A DNA stretch of 64,000 nucleotides from Bradysia coprophila (lineage: Eukaryota; Arthropoda; Insecta; Diptera; Sciaridae). The translations under genes and the position numbers were made by a program. The notes beneath the pieces were generated by a model. It made no database searches, had not been told where the DNA came from, and saw only the letters and a program-made list of their open reading frames with translations. The stretch covers positions 558,001 through 622,000 of the forward strand of contig NW_023503416.1 in assembly GCF_014529535.1 (NCBI RefSeq). Reading direction: 5' to 3'. Below are positions 46,574-60,700 of the stretch, piece by piece. Every line of letters begins with the position of its first letter. Position 1 is the first letter of the stretch.

Positions 46574-46770
46574 TCGAATAGAGGTTTCTTAACCTGTCAC
46601 AGACGGAAAGCATATTACCAGTTTTATTATCTGGCCTATTACTTCATTTGATCGAAGATTTTCAGAGATTGATCTCAGAAATATTCTACTTCATTTGTTT
46701 TGAACATGCTTTTAGCTATATAAGACCTCTTTAGTCAGAGCTTGTCGTTTATTATCTATTATCTATTCTT
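46574..46770 (+). repeat. Dispersed repeat family M, copy 2
   Basis: A close match to 4144-4350: CTGTCACAGACGGAAAG, ACTTCATTTGATCGAAGAT, CTTCATTTGTTTTGAACA, AGCTATATAAGACCTC, TTGTCGTTTATTATC. Confidence 0.6.
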
Positions 46771-48469
46771 CCTTTTCCCAATAATTGAATGATGCACAAA
46801 TTAATAAACTTACGAACCAAAAAAAAATCTCATTTATTTTTATAAGCATCAGCATCACTAATTTCAAATTCTCAGTAAAAAAAAAGTCACCCGACCATAA
46901 CCAATAACCACTTTCGACAAGAAATATTTGATTAGAAAATGAAATTTTCGTTTACTACACAGGATCCTAGTATTTCTTTTCTTATATTTCGCAAGTCGAA
47001 TACATAAAAAGTTGAAATATTTGTAACACATAAACAATTTTTTTTTTGTACGCAACTTGTTGTTTTGCCTAAACTCTATATCTGAAATGACCATGAAAAC
47101 GGAAAAAAAATATTTAAAAGATAATTTATATGTAAATGAAGTACCAATACCTATGATGTGATATTAAGAAAGAAAAAAAATATTGGACATTCATTTTAAG
47201 TATTCCAAACCGAAACACTCGCATAATAATAATGATATTCTCTATGCCAACACCCATACAAACGAAGCCTACATATCATTTCAAAACAACGTGTTTGTGC
47301 TTGAAATGATCATGTTGTTTATTTTGCTAAAGATATTTTTCGCGTCTTAACTCTTTTCCCGCCAAAATGACTGTTTGTAAACGACGAATCACAACGTTGA
47401 AACTACGCGATAAGTGGTGAGTGGTGATACATGTATGTCATACTTAACTTATAATATTATGTGGTATAATATCTTGTCGGTATATTTTATTACATACAGT
47501 TGTATTAAATACCGCGCGACATTAGCAACGAGCAAGTGGTTTCCATTTATGCATTAAAAATGATTGATTTTTGGTTCATTTTTTTGTTGTTTTTAAATTG
47601 GAACTAGGTTGAAGGTAATCATAAGAGAGGGACTACAATTTGGTGCATGTTTTTGAAATAAATCTTTCATTTCGATCAAACTCCCAACAAGAGTGATCAA
47701 AGTCTCACCACACTAATTTAGTGGTTTAAAGTTAATACGACGGTTACGTTGTTAGACCGAAAAATACTTTTTTAAAGTTAAATAAAGAGAAGATCATATT
47801 GCAATATCATTGAAAGGTAAAATTTTTGTAAAAATTAAAAAAAACAAGGTAGCTTCACCATTCTACTTACAAATTTATGGCAATAACCTCTTATCCTGAG
47901 TCATCTTCCTTTGCTATTAAGAAATAGAAAAGTTATTAAAATGTGATCTTCTGATCTGTCATCAAAGTTTGCATTTCCATTTTACTAGTCTCGTTACGTA
48001 TTTAAATGTTTTTTGAACCAGTCTACCCTTTCCCACAAGAAAATGTTTCTTGTAGTCAGAGATTTTGAAATAAACCCGTTACGTCATATTAAATTCGCGA
48101 AATATTTTATTACTGTAAAAATGATGCAGTCACACACCATGCTATGTCGTGCATGAGTTGTTTTGTTATACCAAGAAAATCTTAAAATTCACTTTTATAT
48201 AAAACTTCTAACTAGAACGATGCATCGAACTATGATGTCATCGAGCATCAGCTTACATTCTTTATTACTTACTGCTGATGAAGATGACTTTTCAAATAAT
48301 GGTGACCTTAGGAACATAGAATATCATTGCCGAATCTGAACGTGGTATGAAATCTGTGTTTTGACCTTAGTTGTAATACATACAAGCATAGTACAATTTC
48401 GCTAAATTATTCGCTATTTAATACGACAGTTAGGCAGCATTTTTTCTCGGCAAGGAAGAAACTTTCCTA
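46771..48469. other. AT-rich stretch, no gene seen
   Basis: No coding, RNA or transposon signal that I can support. Confidence 0.35.
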
Positions 48470-48600
48470 CGTAATAATAAACGGCTAATCAACATCTGTT
48501 AACGAAAGCAGTAACATTAATAAGCGATGACCTCCGATTTATGTTGTCTTTATATTGTAAAATGTAAATGTTAAATCTAATGAAGTAAAAGATTGAACCT
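48470..48600 (+). repeat. Dispersed repeat family M, copy
   Basis: ACGGCTAATCAACATCTGTT, AACGAAAGCAGTAAC and AATGAAGTAAAAGATTGAAC blocks in the same order as at 39535. Confidence 0.45.
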
Positions 48601-51600
48601 AGCCGTGTTCGGCTATAAGTTCAAATGAAAATCTGTGATAAATTATATGACGAAGCTGCAAGGCCAGAAAATTTAACCACTGAAGATACCATCTAATGTG
48701 ATGTGGAAAACAACAGAATCCAATAAAAGTTATAATGATCAAATCGCGATACGCTTGCTGGTATGTAAATGGGTCAGTTGTGGATGATACCAAAAAATTA
48801 ACTGACAACAATTTTGAACATTTTTTTTTTATTTAAATGAATCTACTGTTTGAAAAGTAGCCATCTGCTATTCATCTTCAATGAAAAGTATGCCATATCC
48901 CAAAAACGTATAGCACAATTGAGCAAGGTACATCGACCCCATCAAAAACTTTCAGCTGCACATATAGTTTATTTCGAACATAATTCTATTTATCATATAT
49001 GTATGTTAGACCCTTCTGCCAGGTTTGCCGCAATAGAACAAAAAAAAGGTCCGTAACGAATCACCCGCAATTCAGAATACAAATAATCTTTTTTAAATGG
49101 TGAATGACCATCGATCTTTATGAAATGAAACACGTTGTAAATTTTCGGTAGAACAAAATGTGTTAACATTGTCGGAATCATGGAAACTGTGCCAATAAAT
49201 TTATGATGGTCCTGTCTATTCAACTTCAATTTGTTTCGATGAATTTATCAAATTTTTAAACAGAAATCAATGACGCTGAATCTTAGACAACAATTGAAAG
49301 TGAAGACTTATTAGGCACGGTGTTAGTATATTTGCTGGAATCGTTGGTAAACCGTTATTCTGATTAGAGATTATTAATAGAAATTGTAATTCAAACTCGT
49401 AACGTACTTAACAAAATGCAAGCGTTGCTAATACGGTCAGTTTGTTGATTTGTATGAAGTGGACATGGACTGGACAGCATAATGCTAAGTCATAATTGTA
49501 TTGAATAACAAAAGAAATTATTGAAATCAACAATATGGGATCATTTGTTACTGTCCATTTAAGTCTTCGTGATTCTGGGAACTTATTATATAGTGAACGG
49601 TATTAATTCTACCCCGAAGGAAAATGGCCAATATAAATTCAAGTACCGGTAGCGGTACTACACCCTCAACAAGCTGAACAACTGATCTTACTACTTCGTT
49701 GAGCACAATTTAAGAACAATTGACTGCAGTAGCTCATTTGGAGATTGTGCAATTATTCAATGAAAAATTTAATGGAAACTATCACGCGAAGAATAATCTG
49801 CCAGGCGCAATATAAAAATCTGTATAGTTTTCCACTCCTCAATCATTATTACCAGTCACAAAAAAGTCACTTTGATTTAACCCAGAGAATGCAACAAATA
49901 ACATCAACTCATGATTTATCTACTTATATATGCTCAACCGGAGTAACAAATTAAAATCCGTTTTAATACGATGTTAAATTGAAAACAAAAATAAAATAAC
50001 TAAAAGACCGGTTCGCCAAATAATAAATAACCTTCGATTGTTGAGATGACTCAAACCACTTCTGTTCTGTGCATTTTTATTTGGCTGATCGGTACCACAA
50101 CTCTTTTTTTTGCAATTCTTTTTATTTAGAAGATATCGCAAACAAACGGAAAATAAAAAGAGCTAAAACGAAACCACGCTAATGACGTCACACTTTAAAT
50201 GTCCACTCCGAAACACGTTAAAACATGTTTGCGTTTTTCGCTCATATCAAGCCCCGAAATACATCAGCGATTTGCAATGTATTATTATATACAGCAACGC
50301 TTTCGTTGTCTCTTCTTATATAATCAATATAAAACGGGTACAGATCATTTAGGTCTGAGCATTAAATGTTTCTGCATTAGGAACAATTTTTTAAAAAGAA
50401 TGAGATCATCTACAGGTCAATGTCGATATATTGCAACATGAAAAAGAAAATTTCTACGAAAATTTTCCAAGAATTTTTCTCCATTTGCTCCTTACAAATC
50501 TAAAATTCAGTAGTCAAGGAATTTGAATTGAATTTGTCGACAACTGAAATACATTTATTGCTTACAGACACCCATTTTAATTATACCGACGATATTGATT
50601 TGAAGCCAGCCTAAAGAACTCCTCCTATCAGGTAGAAAAAAAAAAATACAACGCGGACTTCAACCACGCGGTTTCTGATTTCGGAACGGGTACTCATAAA
50701 AAAGAATACGAAAAAAGACTTGCACACACATGCATCCAAACGAAAATTTGCAAAACAAGTTTTTCTGTTTGCATATTTATTTTGATATAAATTTTGTTTG
50801 CGTTATAAATGATCGTATCAATAATGCATCACTGTATGTTGATTTATTTCGATTGTATAAATAATTTAATTGCAATATGATGAGGCACTTTAAAGCGAGA
50901 TCGATTCTTAAGAAAGTTAAATTTGTAATTTTTTTACGGATAAAAACTGATACAACTCTTGTAACAACACAGGTATGGGCGAATGGCGCATCTTCTGCAT
51001 TTTAAGATACGGAAATATTTCTTTATTTTTTTTTAGTTGTCGACAGTATTTGCAAAAATTAAAGAACATCTCCCGTTAAATGTATTCTTATAAAGTCAAA
51101 TGTATGTTAAAACAAATGAAGTAAAAGATTATGTAGAAAACACAAGGCGCTTGTCTTTTCTAAACGATTCAGATCGTATCAATGGTATAACTAGATTTAC
51201 CTTATTTATTTTATCAAAGACCCACACTGCACGACAAGACATAATCTCGTGACCTACGTGCCACATTTAAGTAATCACCCTAATCTGATGACGCCAATAT
51301 TTTTAGGACGTGGTACTTAACAAAAACGGAAAAATCCACCCATTTGCTTTAAGTTGAACTTTTGTCCTATGTGTAAAGTTCAACTTATGTTGAGCCTTTA
51401 AAATAGACAACATTGGATGCGAAAGTAATTCATTAATTGAAGAAAAATGTTTGATAATCGCGAACTCACTCGTCCTCAACTCGGGTGAACAAATCTAACA
51501 CTTCCACAACATCCAATGTAATCTATATTAGTATACAGTGTAGTCTTCTAACAACAGGTACATCGAGTACAACTTTACCAGACTTTCTATTTAAATGCTT

Positions 51601-54600
51601 ACGATATTAACCTTATAACAAATTATAGGCATGGTCCCTTTACCTAATAATATCTCAGAAATATACTATTCCCTTCATCCGATCAAATAGACTATAATAT
51701 TATAATATTGCGTAATTTCTGAAGTTCTGAAATAAGAAACCAAACAATTTTTTTTTTTTTTTTCAACAATCAGTCTCTCATACATCTATGTTCATTCACA
51801 TGAAACCGAAATAAATTGCTCTTTTTTCATCCCCAACTTTTATATGACAAGGTGGATTAAAAATGTTTGAATAACTCAAAAAAAACGAAGAGATTTTTTT
51901 TTCTCTAGCCAGACACGATTCTGACAATAAAAATAAGAAAATTATTTTTTAATGTTAAAACCTTTTCACAATTTTTGTATTATTATACTTACGTTAAGAT
52001 GTGGAAGACCATCTTCGAACTTCTTTTTTTTATAGTTTTATTTTCGTAATGTTAAAATCCTTTTATTGTCCAAATCAAACCGGTTTTTTAATCGAAATTA
52101 TATGTATTCGTTTTATAGCTGGAGGTATAAATGATAAACTAAACAGGTAAGGTATAAAATGAAGCATGATATTTTGCTTTTATTTTATTTTTTTCAAAAG
52201 ATTTAAATTTTTAAAGGATTAAATGTTTTGTTTGAATGGTTGATTTGATAAAGTTTATGTTTGCATCAGGTGGAATAGTGGTATAAGAAAAATCGAGTGA
52301 AAAAAGAAGAGTTTTTAATAGGATTGCTTATTTGATATTTTTACGCTTGGTCAACCAGAAACGAGAATTAAAGATTAATGTTACAATAACACCTCTGCAA
52401 AACAGGATAAATTGAATGTATCGAAACCTGCATATCATTATTCACTTTTGTGGTGTATATACGTTGTTGAAGAAAAACCTTCGTTGAATATATACTTTCC
52501 ACTTTAATCAGATTAAGCCTTTTCCGAACGGTGAGCGTATAATTATTGATTATTAATCAAATCAGTATAATCGTTAAATCTGCTACTTCGGTCGCCTAAA
52601 CTATTTTTTGACAACTGTAATTCATTTTGCTTTATAAGAGCCAGTACTATTTTTGTCTTTTTTGTCGATATAACATACGACTAGCCAATAAAAATTTTCT
52701 ATTTGAAAAAACTTTTAATTTAATTAAAATGTCGTCACTTTCTTTTATACACTTCAATTTATGGATATTTATATTCTTGGGAACAACATTTCGTACGTTA
52801 AAATCTACCTATATACTACACGTAACATCCTCTTGCAATAAAATCGGAAACACCTCATAAACTAATGGCTCGATCACTTAGAAATTATTGCATTTGATTG
52901 CAGCAATGCGGTCGCATAGCATACACACATTCGATAGCATTGTATGCCAACCCATAATACTCATAAATTTGACTTCATAACAAAAACGGTTCTTCTCTGT
53001 TCAGATAAAAAAAACGTCCATCCGTGTGTTATATTAATTTTATTTGAAAAATCGTCAATAAGTTATTGACATTGACGTGTTTATGTCTTTCAACATAAAA
53101 TTTTACCCTTCATTTGCAATTTTGAATTGAATATGTTGCAAAAAAGTAGATCGGTTTTTTTATTCTATACAAGAAAAAGCATATCCAAAATGATGTTACA
53201 AAGGAGGGAATTGATAAAGATTTGATTTTTTTTCCTTCGTAAAACCCATTTCCAACAATTTATTATCTTTCCCGTTTCCTTTGTTCTGGATTTATTTTAA
53301 AAAAATTTAGTGTCGAGGATGCAATTTCAGAATAGTCATCGTCTCTTGTTACTATTTTATGTCTACCTATACCTATACGAATTTTACATCCTAACCGGTT
53401 AGACTGAGTTTTTGAAAAACGAAATTTTTGTGTGTTTTTCCCTTTTTTCTGCATCAAAATAGCAATTTCACAAAACAAATAACGTGTCGATTTTCAAAAC
53501 AAATCAAATATTTCTGGATAAATACGGAAACATGATAATGTTTGTTGTCGTCGAGGGTTGAATATTGTAAAAATACACTCGATGCCATATGGCAACAACA
53601 CATCAAGCACTTCAAAGACACGTGTCCAAAACTTTTATTTTTATTTTTAGGGACATTTCTTTTTGCTGTGGTCATATACATTTTAAATATCGGTACTATA
53701 TGATCCTCTATGACCGGTACAACTAATGGTGAGGAAAACATTTTTCATTGGGCACTGATTTGTATTTCTTTTTATCTACAATGTCAAAGTCAAATTACAG
53801 ACCTTGATAAAGGATGAATAACCCACGATGCAAACCACTAACAAACTACAAGAGCATCATTGTGTTATTATCATTTTAATCTCTAATTTCACCATTTTGT
53901 TGCCTTTGAAGTGGAGTGGTTGGTAGACAAAGGCACTGGACTGAGTGGACTTGTGAACCGCAATCGAAACGTTACTGTATGAAAGAATCTCGCTCGTCGT
54001 ACTGTGTGACTCATTAAATATAAGAATGTCTTATCCATAATGTCGAGCATTCATAAAAGTCTTTGAATGTACTCAAAGATTTCGATGTCTTAGAATTTGT
54101 CTTAGATTTTTCTGACAAAGAATGATAGGAAATACTTACATTGGTTGTTAATTTAGGTGCTTGATACGATACATACTTTCTTAAATCATTAGTTTATTTC
54201 GTGCATTTTGCTATAAATAGGGAAATTTTGTCATTTTTGGAATTAGGAGCGAAATCTTTTCATAATAGGGCAGTTACAACTAGAACATTTCAAAAATTAA
54301 TCGATCTACAATAAATTATTCACTGGTTTTCGGATGTGTTTAAAGACATAGTTGTCCGGAACCAACCCTTATGTCTCACTATAAACATTTAAAAAAAAAT
54401 CGTTACAAAAACATAATTACTACATTTTCAAAAAAGTTCTCATTCTCATCATGGTAGGTTGAACATTCCCGCACTTTGTTTCTTTTTATATTACACATTT
54501 TAAAGGTCCGATCACACAGTGTGAAATTGGCTATGATAAAATAAATATTGCACTTGTTTGTTAGATGTGTGTAACACGCCCTCATACCACATTGGTTTTT

Positions 54601-54769
54601 ATTGTCCGGATGTAAACGGTTTTCTAATCGATTAACATTTGAGGTACTTCTCCTTTTTTATCCTTTATGTGTTCAAAGTGTTTGTGGGAACCGTTTGAAT
54701 CACAGATTCAATACAAGCAACATACCAACGTTGTGGAATAATATGTTAGTTCAGCTGGAGAAGTCTTTT
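48601..54769. other. Long AT-rich stretch without supported genes
   Basis: ORFs of 60-95 codons occur on both strands, but none shows a domain, coding-like composition with splice support, or a poly(A) signal in place. Small family-M fragments (ATGAAGTAAAAGATT near 51118; CTGCTACTTCGG near 52580) are scattered here. Confidence 0.35.
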
Positions 54770-54943
54770 AAATCCTGATAAAAGCGACCAGTCATCTGCT
54801 TTCGACAGCGACAACAAGAAGAAGTAATAATTTTTAATGATCTCTAATATTGAGAGTTGAAAAAAGTACTTATTGAAGTGATAGATTTTGCATCAAACTC
54901 TCGGAGATACTTTACACAATTGAAATGACTCATTTTGTTGCGA
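54770..54943 (+). repeat. Dispersed repeat family M, copy interrupted by a MITE
   Basis: CAGTCATCTGCTTTCGACAG, CGACAACAAG, GAAGTGATAGATTTTGC and ACTTTACACAATTGAAATGA blocks run up to the MITE insertion at 54944. Confidence 0.45.
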
Positions 54944-55177
54944 TACAGTCAAAGGCAGTCAATTTTCAGCATAAATTTGCTTCAGATGTTTTTCAGCTGA
55001 TCCACACATACAATCAAAACTGGTTTTCCTTTTTCATACGGTTGAAGCTGCTACACGCACGCGCATTATAGTGGTAAAACTGTATAAAGACGTATAAACG
55101 ATTGTGATTGTTTGTATGGATCAGCTGAAAAACCGCTGAAGCTAATTTATGCTGAAAATTGACTGCATTTGACTGTA
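54944..55177. mobile_element. Palindromic MITE with TACAGTCAAA ends
   Basis: TACAGTCAAA and TTTGACTGTA bound arms of about 75 bp (GCAGTCAATTTTCAGCATAA, TTTTTCAGCTGATCCA and their inverses). The terminal TA on both sides fits a TA target duplication, as in Tc1/mariner-derived MITEs. It has inserted into a family-M repeat. Confidence 0.75.
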
Positions 55178-55244
55178 TGCTTCAAATAAAAGTGCTTCCT
55201 AAATACGTGAAGATATCGGACAATTTTTGTCCGGGCTGTGAAAA

Positions 55245-56953
55245 ACCTTAAAACCCTTAATTCCGAGGGGGAAACTACTCGGGTAATTGATTACACACCT
55301 TTGACGGAATTGCCGTAGCATTTGGTAATTAATAGGAATTGAAGAAATTACAAGGAATTGACTGGATGAAAGAAAGAACTAAATCAATGCAAAAAAGAAT
55401 GAACGGTTTCCAGTCTTGGCTATTCGGTTTGTAGAATGCAGTTCATTCGCTGATTGTTTCAATTTCTCGTAATTCCTTCAATTTCTTAATTGCATCCATT
55501 CCTATCAGTTCCTATCGTTTCCTTCAATTCCTTTTAATTACCGGATATTTGAATTTGAATTTGAAATAAAGAAAAATTTTAGAAAATTGTTTCGAAAAAT
55601 CAGACAATGAATTGGATAGTAACAGAAAATATCGTGGAATTAATAGAAAAACGCCAAAACGGAATTAATCCGGTAATTATAAATTAATCTGGTAATTGGA
55701 GAAATTGAAAGGAATTAGAAATTGATTTGCCACCCTTTCGGCCAAAGGTTTCCCCCTAGCTAAATTCAACCCTAAAATGGGAATCTTTGAAGGGTCTTAT
55801 CATTTTAAGTTACCAATCCTTCAAAGAATCACTAGAAATAGGCAACTTCACTAAAGAACCGCTAGAAATAGACGGATTTCGAAAACTCGTCTATTTTAGA
55901 TTAATCTTAGTAGCTTCGAATCACTAGAAATAGACTTCGACCATATATCCATATTTCATAAATAAATTTTTAATTTTAGTAAATTTCTTGCAAATAAAGG
56001 ACGAAACTAATATGTGTTTCAAAGCAATCTAAACAAGAAAATCAAAGAAAAAAATTTTGACCAAAAAACCGGTCTAAAAATCTTAGGCAAAATCATGGAA
56101 TTTTTTCATGAAAAACTAATGTGGCGCCTACATTTTGTAAAATACAATTTTACTTTCTTCGGCAAAATTGTAGCAAATGATATACAGAACAATATAACCA
56201 AAAAATATTTTTTATTTTTCGGCGCAAAGTAGAGGTAATTGAGAATGATTTCGTTTCAACAAGTACGAGTAAAAATAAATTTTTATCAAAAAACACAATA
56301 GAATTGAGTGAGGAAAACCAACATATTGCATGTGTCCAAAATGAGAAGGAATGGTAGACAACTAATACTTGACTAATGAATCGAAAAAATCTGTATAAGT
56401 GATGGTATCTTGAGAAAAATGGGCTCGTGTGAAAAGTAAACTCCTTCGCTACGCTCGTATACGTTGATGTTGATAAAAAGAGAATAATATTTTGGTAATT
56501 CTATATCACCAATCAATAACATCAGTAAGTGATTTTATATGCTTCTCTTTTTACTATCAGATTTTTCAACTTTCTTCTTTATTGACCATGGAAAAGTTTG
56601 AAACTCGAAACTCCAAAATAAGTTGGAGTTTCGGCTGGTATGTAGAGAATTGGAAAATCTCGACTTTCTCGGATAATTTATGTACGGTTTGGATTTTGAA
56701 AACTTGAAATTAGTGAAATTAGTGAACTTTTAAAGGAACAGCTATTTGAAAAAATGACTCAAAACCGGAGTTCCTAAGATATTAGTTTCATTGAGAATGT
56801 CTTGGACCGCTTTTTGTCACAACAATCAATTGAATATTCAGCACTGGTCTTCAGCTGAACAAAAGTTGACCGACGCACACCTCTAGTCTTAAACGATTTG
56901 GAAAATTCGGAAAATCAAACTGCGTCAAAAAAATTTGAACCTTTACCTTTAAA
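55245..56953. other. Gene-free stretch with self-complementary AATTCC-rich segment
   Basis: 55245-55780 is bounded by TTCCGAGGGGGAAAC and GTTTCCCCCTAGC and filled with GGAATTGAAG/CTTCAATTCC words in both orientations. It is probably an old inverted-repeat element. 55800-55945 repeats CACTAGAAATAG three times. No gene. Confidence 0.4.
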
Positions 56954-57598
56954 ATGAGCTATTACACGTATCTCTACAATTCACACAGCCCTGGCAATAA
57001 TTCGACAAAGACACCACTACATTTAAACTTTGAAGGGGTGGGGAGGGGAAGGACGAGGAGGAATTTTTTGTCTCTTCTTCAGAAAATTATTTCTTCGATG
57101 TACCCAACAACCTCCAATCACTCGTTTGCCGGAACTTGCTCGGTAAACGTTCCTTTACAGAATTTCCGTTATCGACTACAATACAAACCATCTAAAACGG
57201 ATTCTAATGCACCTATTTTGACAGAAGTAAGGAGTGCATTCAAGATAAATCGACAGGTTTTGAAGAATCGGCTATACCTGGTATGTACATGTACATTCAT
57301 TGGCTTTACGTACTTCATCCATGGTTTGTACCAAACTGCATTGTCATAAACTTCGTCTTTGTCGCTTCAGCTTCTCAATGGTTGCAACGTTTCAAGGATG
57401 ATATCTCCGTTATATTGCGGTTGTTATATTGCAACGCAACAGACTGTTACTCTTATACCTAAATTTAAAAAATTGGTAAAAAAATCTTTTACTTCATTAG
57501 ATTTAACAATAACATTTCCTGAGACGACATTAGCACTCATCATCGTCACTGTCGGTTACCAGATAAAAGAGCGAACAGACTCTCTACACTCATTGTGA
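56954..57598 (+). CDS. Candidate two-exon gene of unknown function
   Basis: Exon 56954-57280 (109 codons) ends in a good donor (CTG then GTATGT). An acceptor TCGCTTCAG at 57370 continues in the same phase for 75 residues to 57598, giving 184 aa. The first exon is richer in G+C than its flanks and encodes a basic protein (GRGRTRRNFLSLLQKI; KINRQVLKNRLYL). No domain is recognised. The end of exon 2 overlaps a family-M repeat block (TCTTTTACTTCATTAGATTT), so the C-terminus is doubtful. An AATAAA follows at 57713-57718, ahead of PAN2. Confidence 0.38.
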
Positions 57599-57712
57599 AT
57601 GTCATTTTTCTCCAAACGCAATCATCATAATGAAACGGTCTCTTTTTTGACACTTCTTCTAACATAATTGTTATTGTTTCAATGTCGATCTAGAATTTTG
57701 GTTTGATTAAAC

Positions 57713-57718
57713 AATAAA
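57713..57718 (+). terminator. poly(A) signal upstream of PAN2
   Basis: AATAAA 115 bp after the candidate gene stop and 55 bp before the PAN2 ATG. It suggests tightly packed tandem genes. Confidence 0.4.
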
Positions 57719-57772
57719 TATGCTAGAAAACTCCTAAAGGTTTTAGTAGGACCGCAATTAAACAATTTTAAA

Positions 57773-60700
57773 ATGGACTATGTCTATAACAGTGGTGATG
57801 GCGTCGGCCGCAGCGACGATGTTATTACATTGACAAGTAATGTTTTGCCTGTCTCAAAACTCATTTCATGCAATTTGTTTACGAGCATCATTTTGAATTA
57901 GTGTACCACAACCAATCAAGGACCGGTCATTATTCTCCCAGTTTTCGATCGTTCAGTATTATGGGACAAAGCGATCCAGAGTATTCTGAGTTCGGAACAG
58001 TATTAGCTGACGGAGGCGATCGGTTTGCTGTGTCAGCAATTTGTTTTGATAGTCAAGAAGAGCTGCTGTGGATGGGAAATGCAGGTGTACGTGTCATTGT
58101 TTGTTTTCTTTGTTTACATTACTGCAATGAATTTTGCAATTGTTCTAGGGCCATGTTACATCCTACTTTGGTTCGGGAATGGACAAATACACGTCTTTTC
58201 AAGTTCATGCAACAGAGCCAGTTTGCCAAATCCTAACGATTGACAATGGCATTTTAGCATTAACTCATACTTCGTTGCGACATCAAATTCGTCGCGGTAT
58301 ACCGAAATTTACACATCGATCGTCGAATATGATTGACCTGCGATGCATGTTGCTGTTGTCAAATCGTTTAATTATGGGAGGCAATCAGGATGACATAATT
58401 GATTTAGATTTGGCCACACTTACGGAAACTAAAGCTGTAATTTGAAATGTAAATTTGTAGTTCTGGGAACCAAGCTGAAAGATTTTATTTTCCTAAGGCT
58501 TCGGGGCAATCTGGATGTGCCATTTTGAGAAAACATCGCTTTTTATGTGCCGGTGATGCATACGGAAAAGTAACGTTGTACGATCCAAACTCATTGAGCA
58601 TTGAGCATACGATAAGCACGCATCAGGGATTGTCTGACTTTGATGTTCAAGGAAATTATTTGATTTCTTGCGGCTATACCGAACGGCAAGGATTAGTAAA
58701 CGTCGATCGGTTCTTAATGGTAAACCATTTGTCATAATGTATGCCAGCCATTTCCTATACTTCCCTGACTTCTTTCAGGTGCATGATGTGCGAATGCTGC
58801 GAGTCGTGCAACCAATTCAATGTCTAATAGAGCCCGTGATGATGAGATTCATTCCGTCGCAATACAATCGGCTGGCAGTTGTTTCAGACACCGGCCAATT
58901 GCAACTTGTGGACACAGTGGAGCTGAGTGAACCGAAAATCTGCATGTATCAGGTAATCATGTTCGGATACAAGTACAATGGACACAGCACAACAAATTTA
59001 CTCGTACTAGGTGACGAACAGTAACTCATGCTCATGTTTTGACATTTCGACCACATCTCATGTGATGGCGTTTGGAGACCGAACCGGTCACATTAGCCGA
59101 ATATGTGCGGTAAACGTGGAGGAACCACCGATAAACTCGTTTTCGAGAGAAACGGAATTCGCTGACGTAATTCCACCGCTACCGCCAGTTTCGATAACTG
59201 ACGAAAACTTTCCATTGTCTTCTATTTCGCTTCCACATTTAGCAACTGGTGATCGTTACTTCAGCGACTTCCCGCCCGAGTTGTTAGAATATAGGTAAAA
59301 TATTTACCGTGACTATGCTGGAACGTCTGTTAATATTTTTGTGTTCAGGTTCCGTCGACCGAAACCTATCGACCCGGAAATTATAGCTACAATGAAAATG
59401 AAAGGACCCATTGGCTATGCACCCAATCCGAAGACGACCAGACGGAATCAGGTACCGTACAATTTGGATCCCAATTCGAACAGTCTGAGTTCAGTGCCGG
59501 TGTCCAATTCGAAAGGAATCGAGGTTTCGACAAAACTGATTCCGAAACGATACCGCAGAGTCGAAGTGAAGTATACGAAACTTGGCGCACAAGAATTTGA
59601 TTTCGATCAGCACAATCAAACTGGATTTGCTGGACTTGAAGCTACACTACCAAATGCGTACTGTAATTCCATGTTGCAGGTAAACGAAAGAGTTGATCAG
59701 CGAAAATCATTACGATAATTTTGATGAATTGCAGGTGTTGTATTTCATAAGTCCATTGAGAAAAACATTACTCGCACACTCATGTTCGAAAGAATTTTGC
59801 CTATCGTGCGAATTAGGATTTTTATTTCATATGCTGGATACATCCTCAGGTTTGTGTCGACACGCCAGGTGTAAATTGCATTTGTGAAATAATTTTACTT
59901 TTAATTTAAAGCCGACGCCCCGTGCCAGGCAAGCAATTTTCTACGTTCATTCCGAACAGTACCGGAGGCATCGGCACTGGGCCTAATTCTATCCGATTCC
60001 AGTACAAATGTTAACTTTGCCAGCTTGATTCAAAACTGGAATCGATTCATTCTGCGTCAGATACATTACGAGATTCTGGAATCGAGGAAACACAACCAAC
60101 CGCTGATGAATCTGATCAATAAGCCTGGTGAGTGTTTTGTTAGCCAATTCTGTTACATTCATGGTGAAAGATGAGAATTATTTGTTTTGCATCAGTTGAT
60201 GGTTTTCGTGGTTTTGTTGAAATAACTCACAAAGCGTTTGTGTTTTGTAGATCAGACACCAGAATTCTTTTACAAAGAATCTGATTTTCCGACCATAAAT
60301 TTGTCGGAAATTTTAAAAAAGAGTAAAAGCGAGGAAATGTTTCAATTCATTGATGTGTATGCAGGTGGTGGGTATTGTTTAACGTTTTTTTATGTATTGC
60401 CAAAGAAAGTCCGTGCGGTGTTTCCGATTAATGTAAAAAAAAATTTGATGAACAGGAAGTCACTAAAGTTAACTGTTTCATTTATCACTTAACTATAAAT
60501 CGTAGGTCATTACTAACGCTATCACTGTCTGCGTTCCTAACATCAGAATTTTATTTTTGCTCAATCGGTTGTAACCTGTTGTAAATTTTCTATTTGTTCA
60601 ATAGAAAATCATTTACTTCATTTGTTAAATCATAGAATTCGGTGGGTAAAGTAAATCATTGTCCATTTTTGTCATCGTTAGCCTAATTCGTCCGGACTCT

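Noticed and set aside
48993..49229. 78-codon minus-strand ORF with hydrophobic stretches, considered as a receptor fragment
   Set aside because: No chemoreceptor signature and no adjoining exons; composition not distinguishable from the background.
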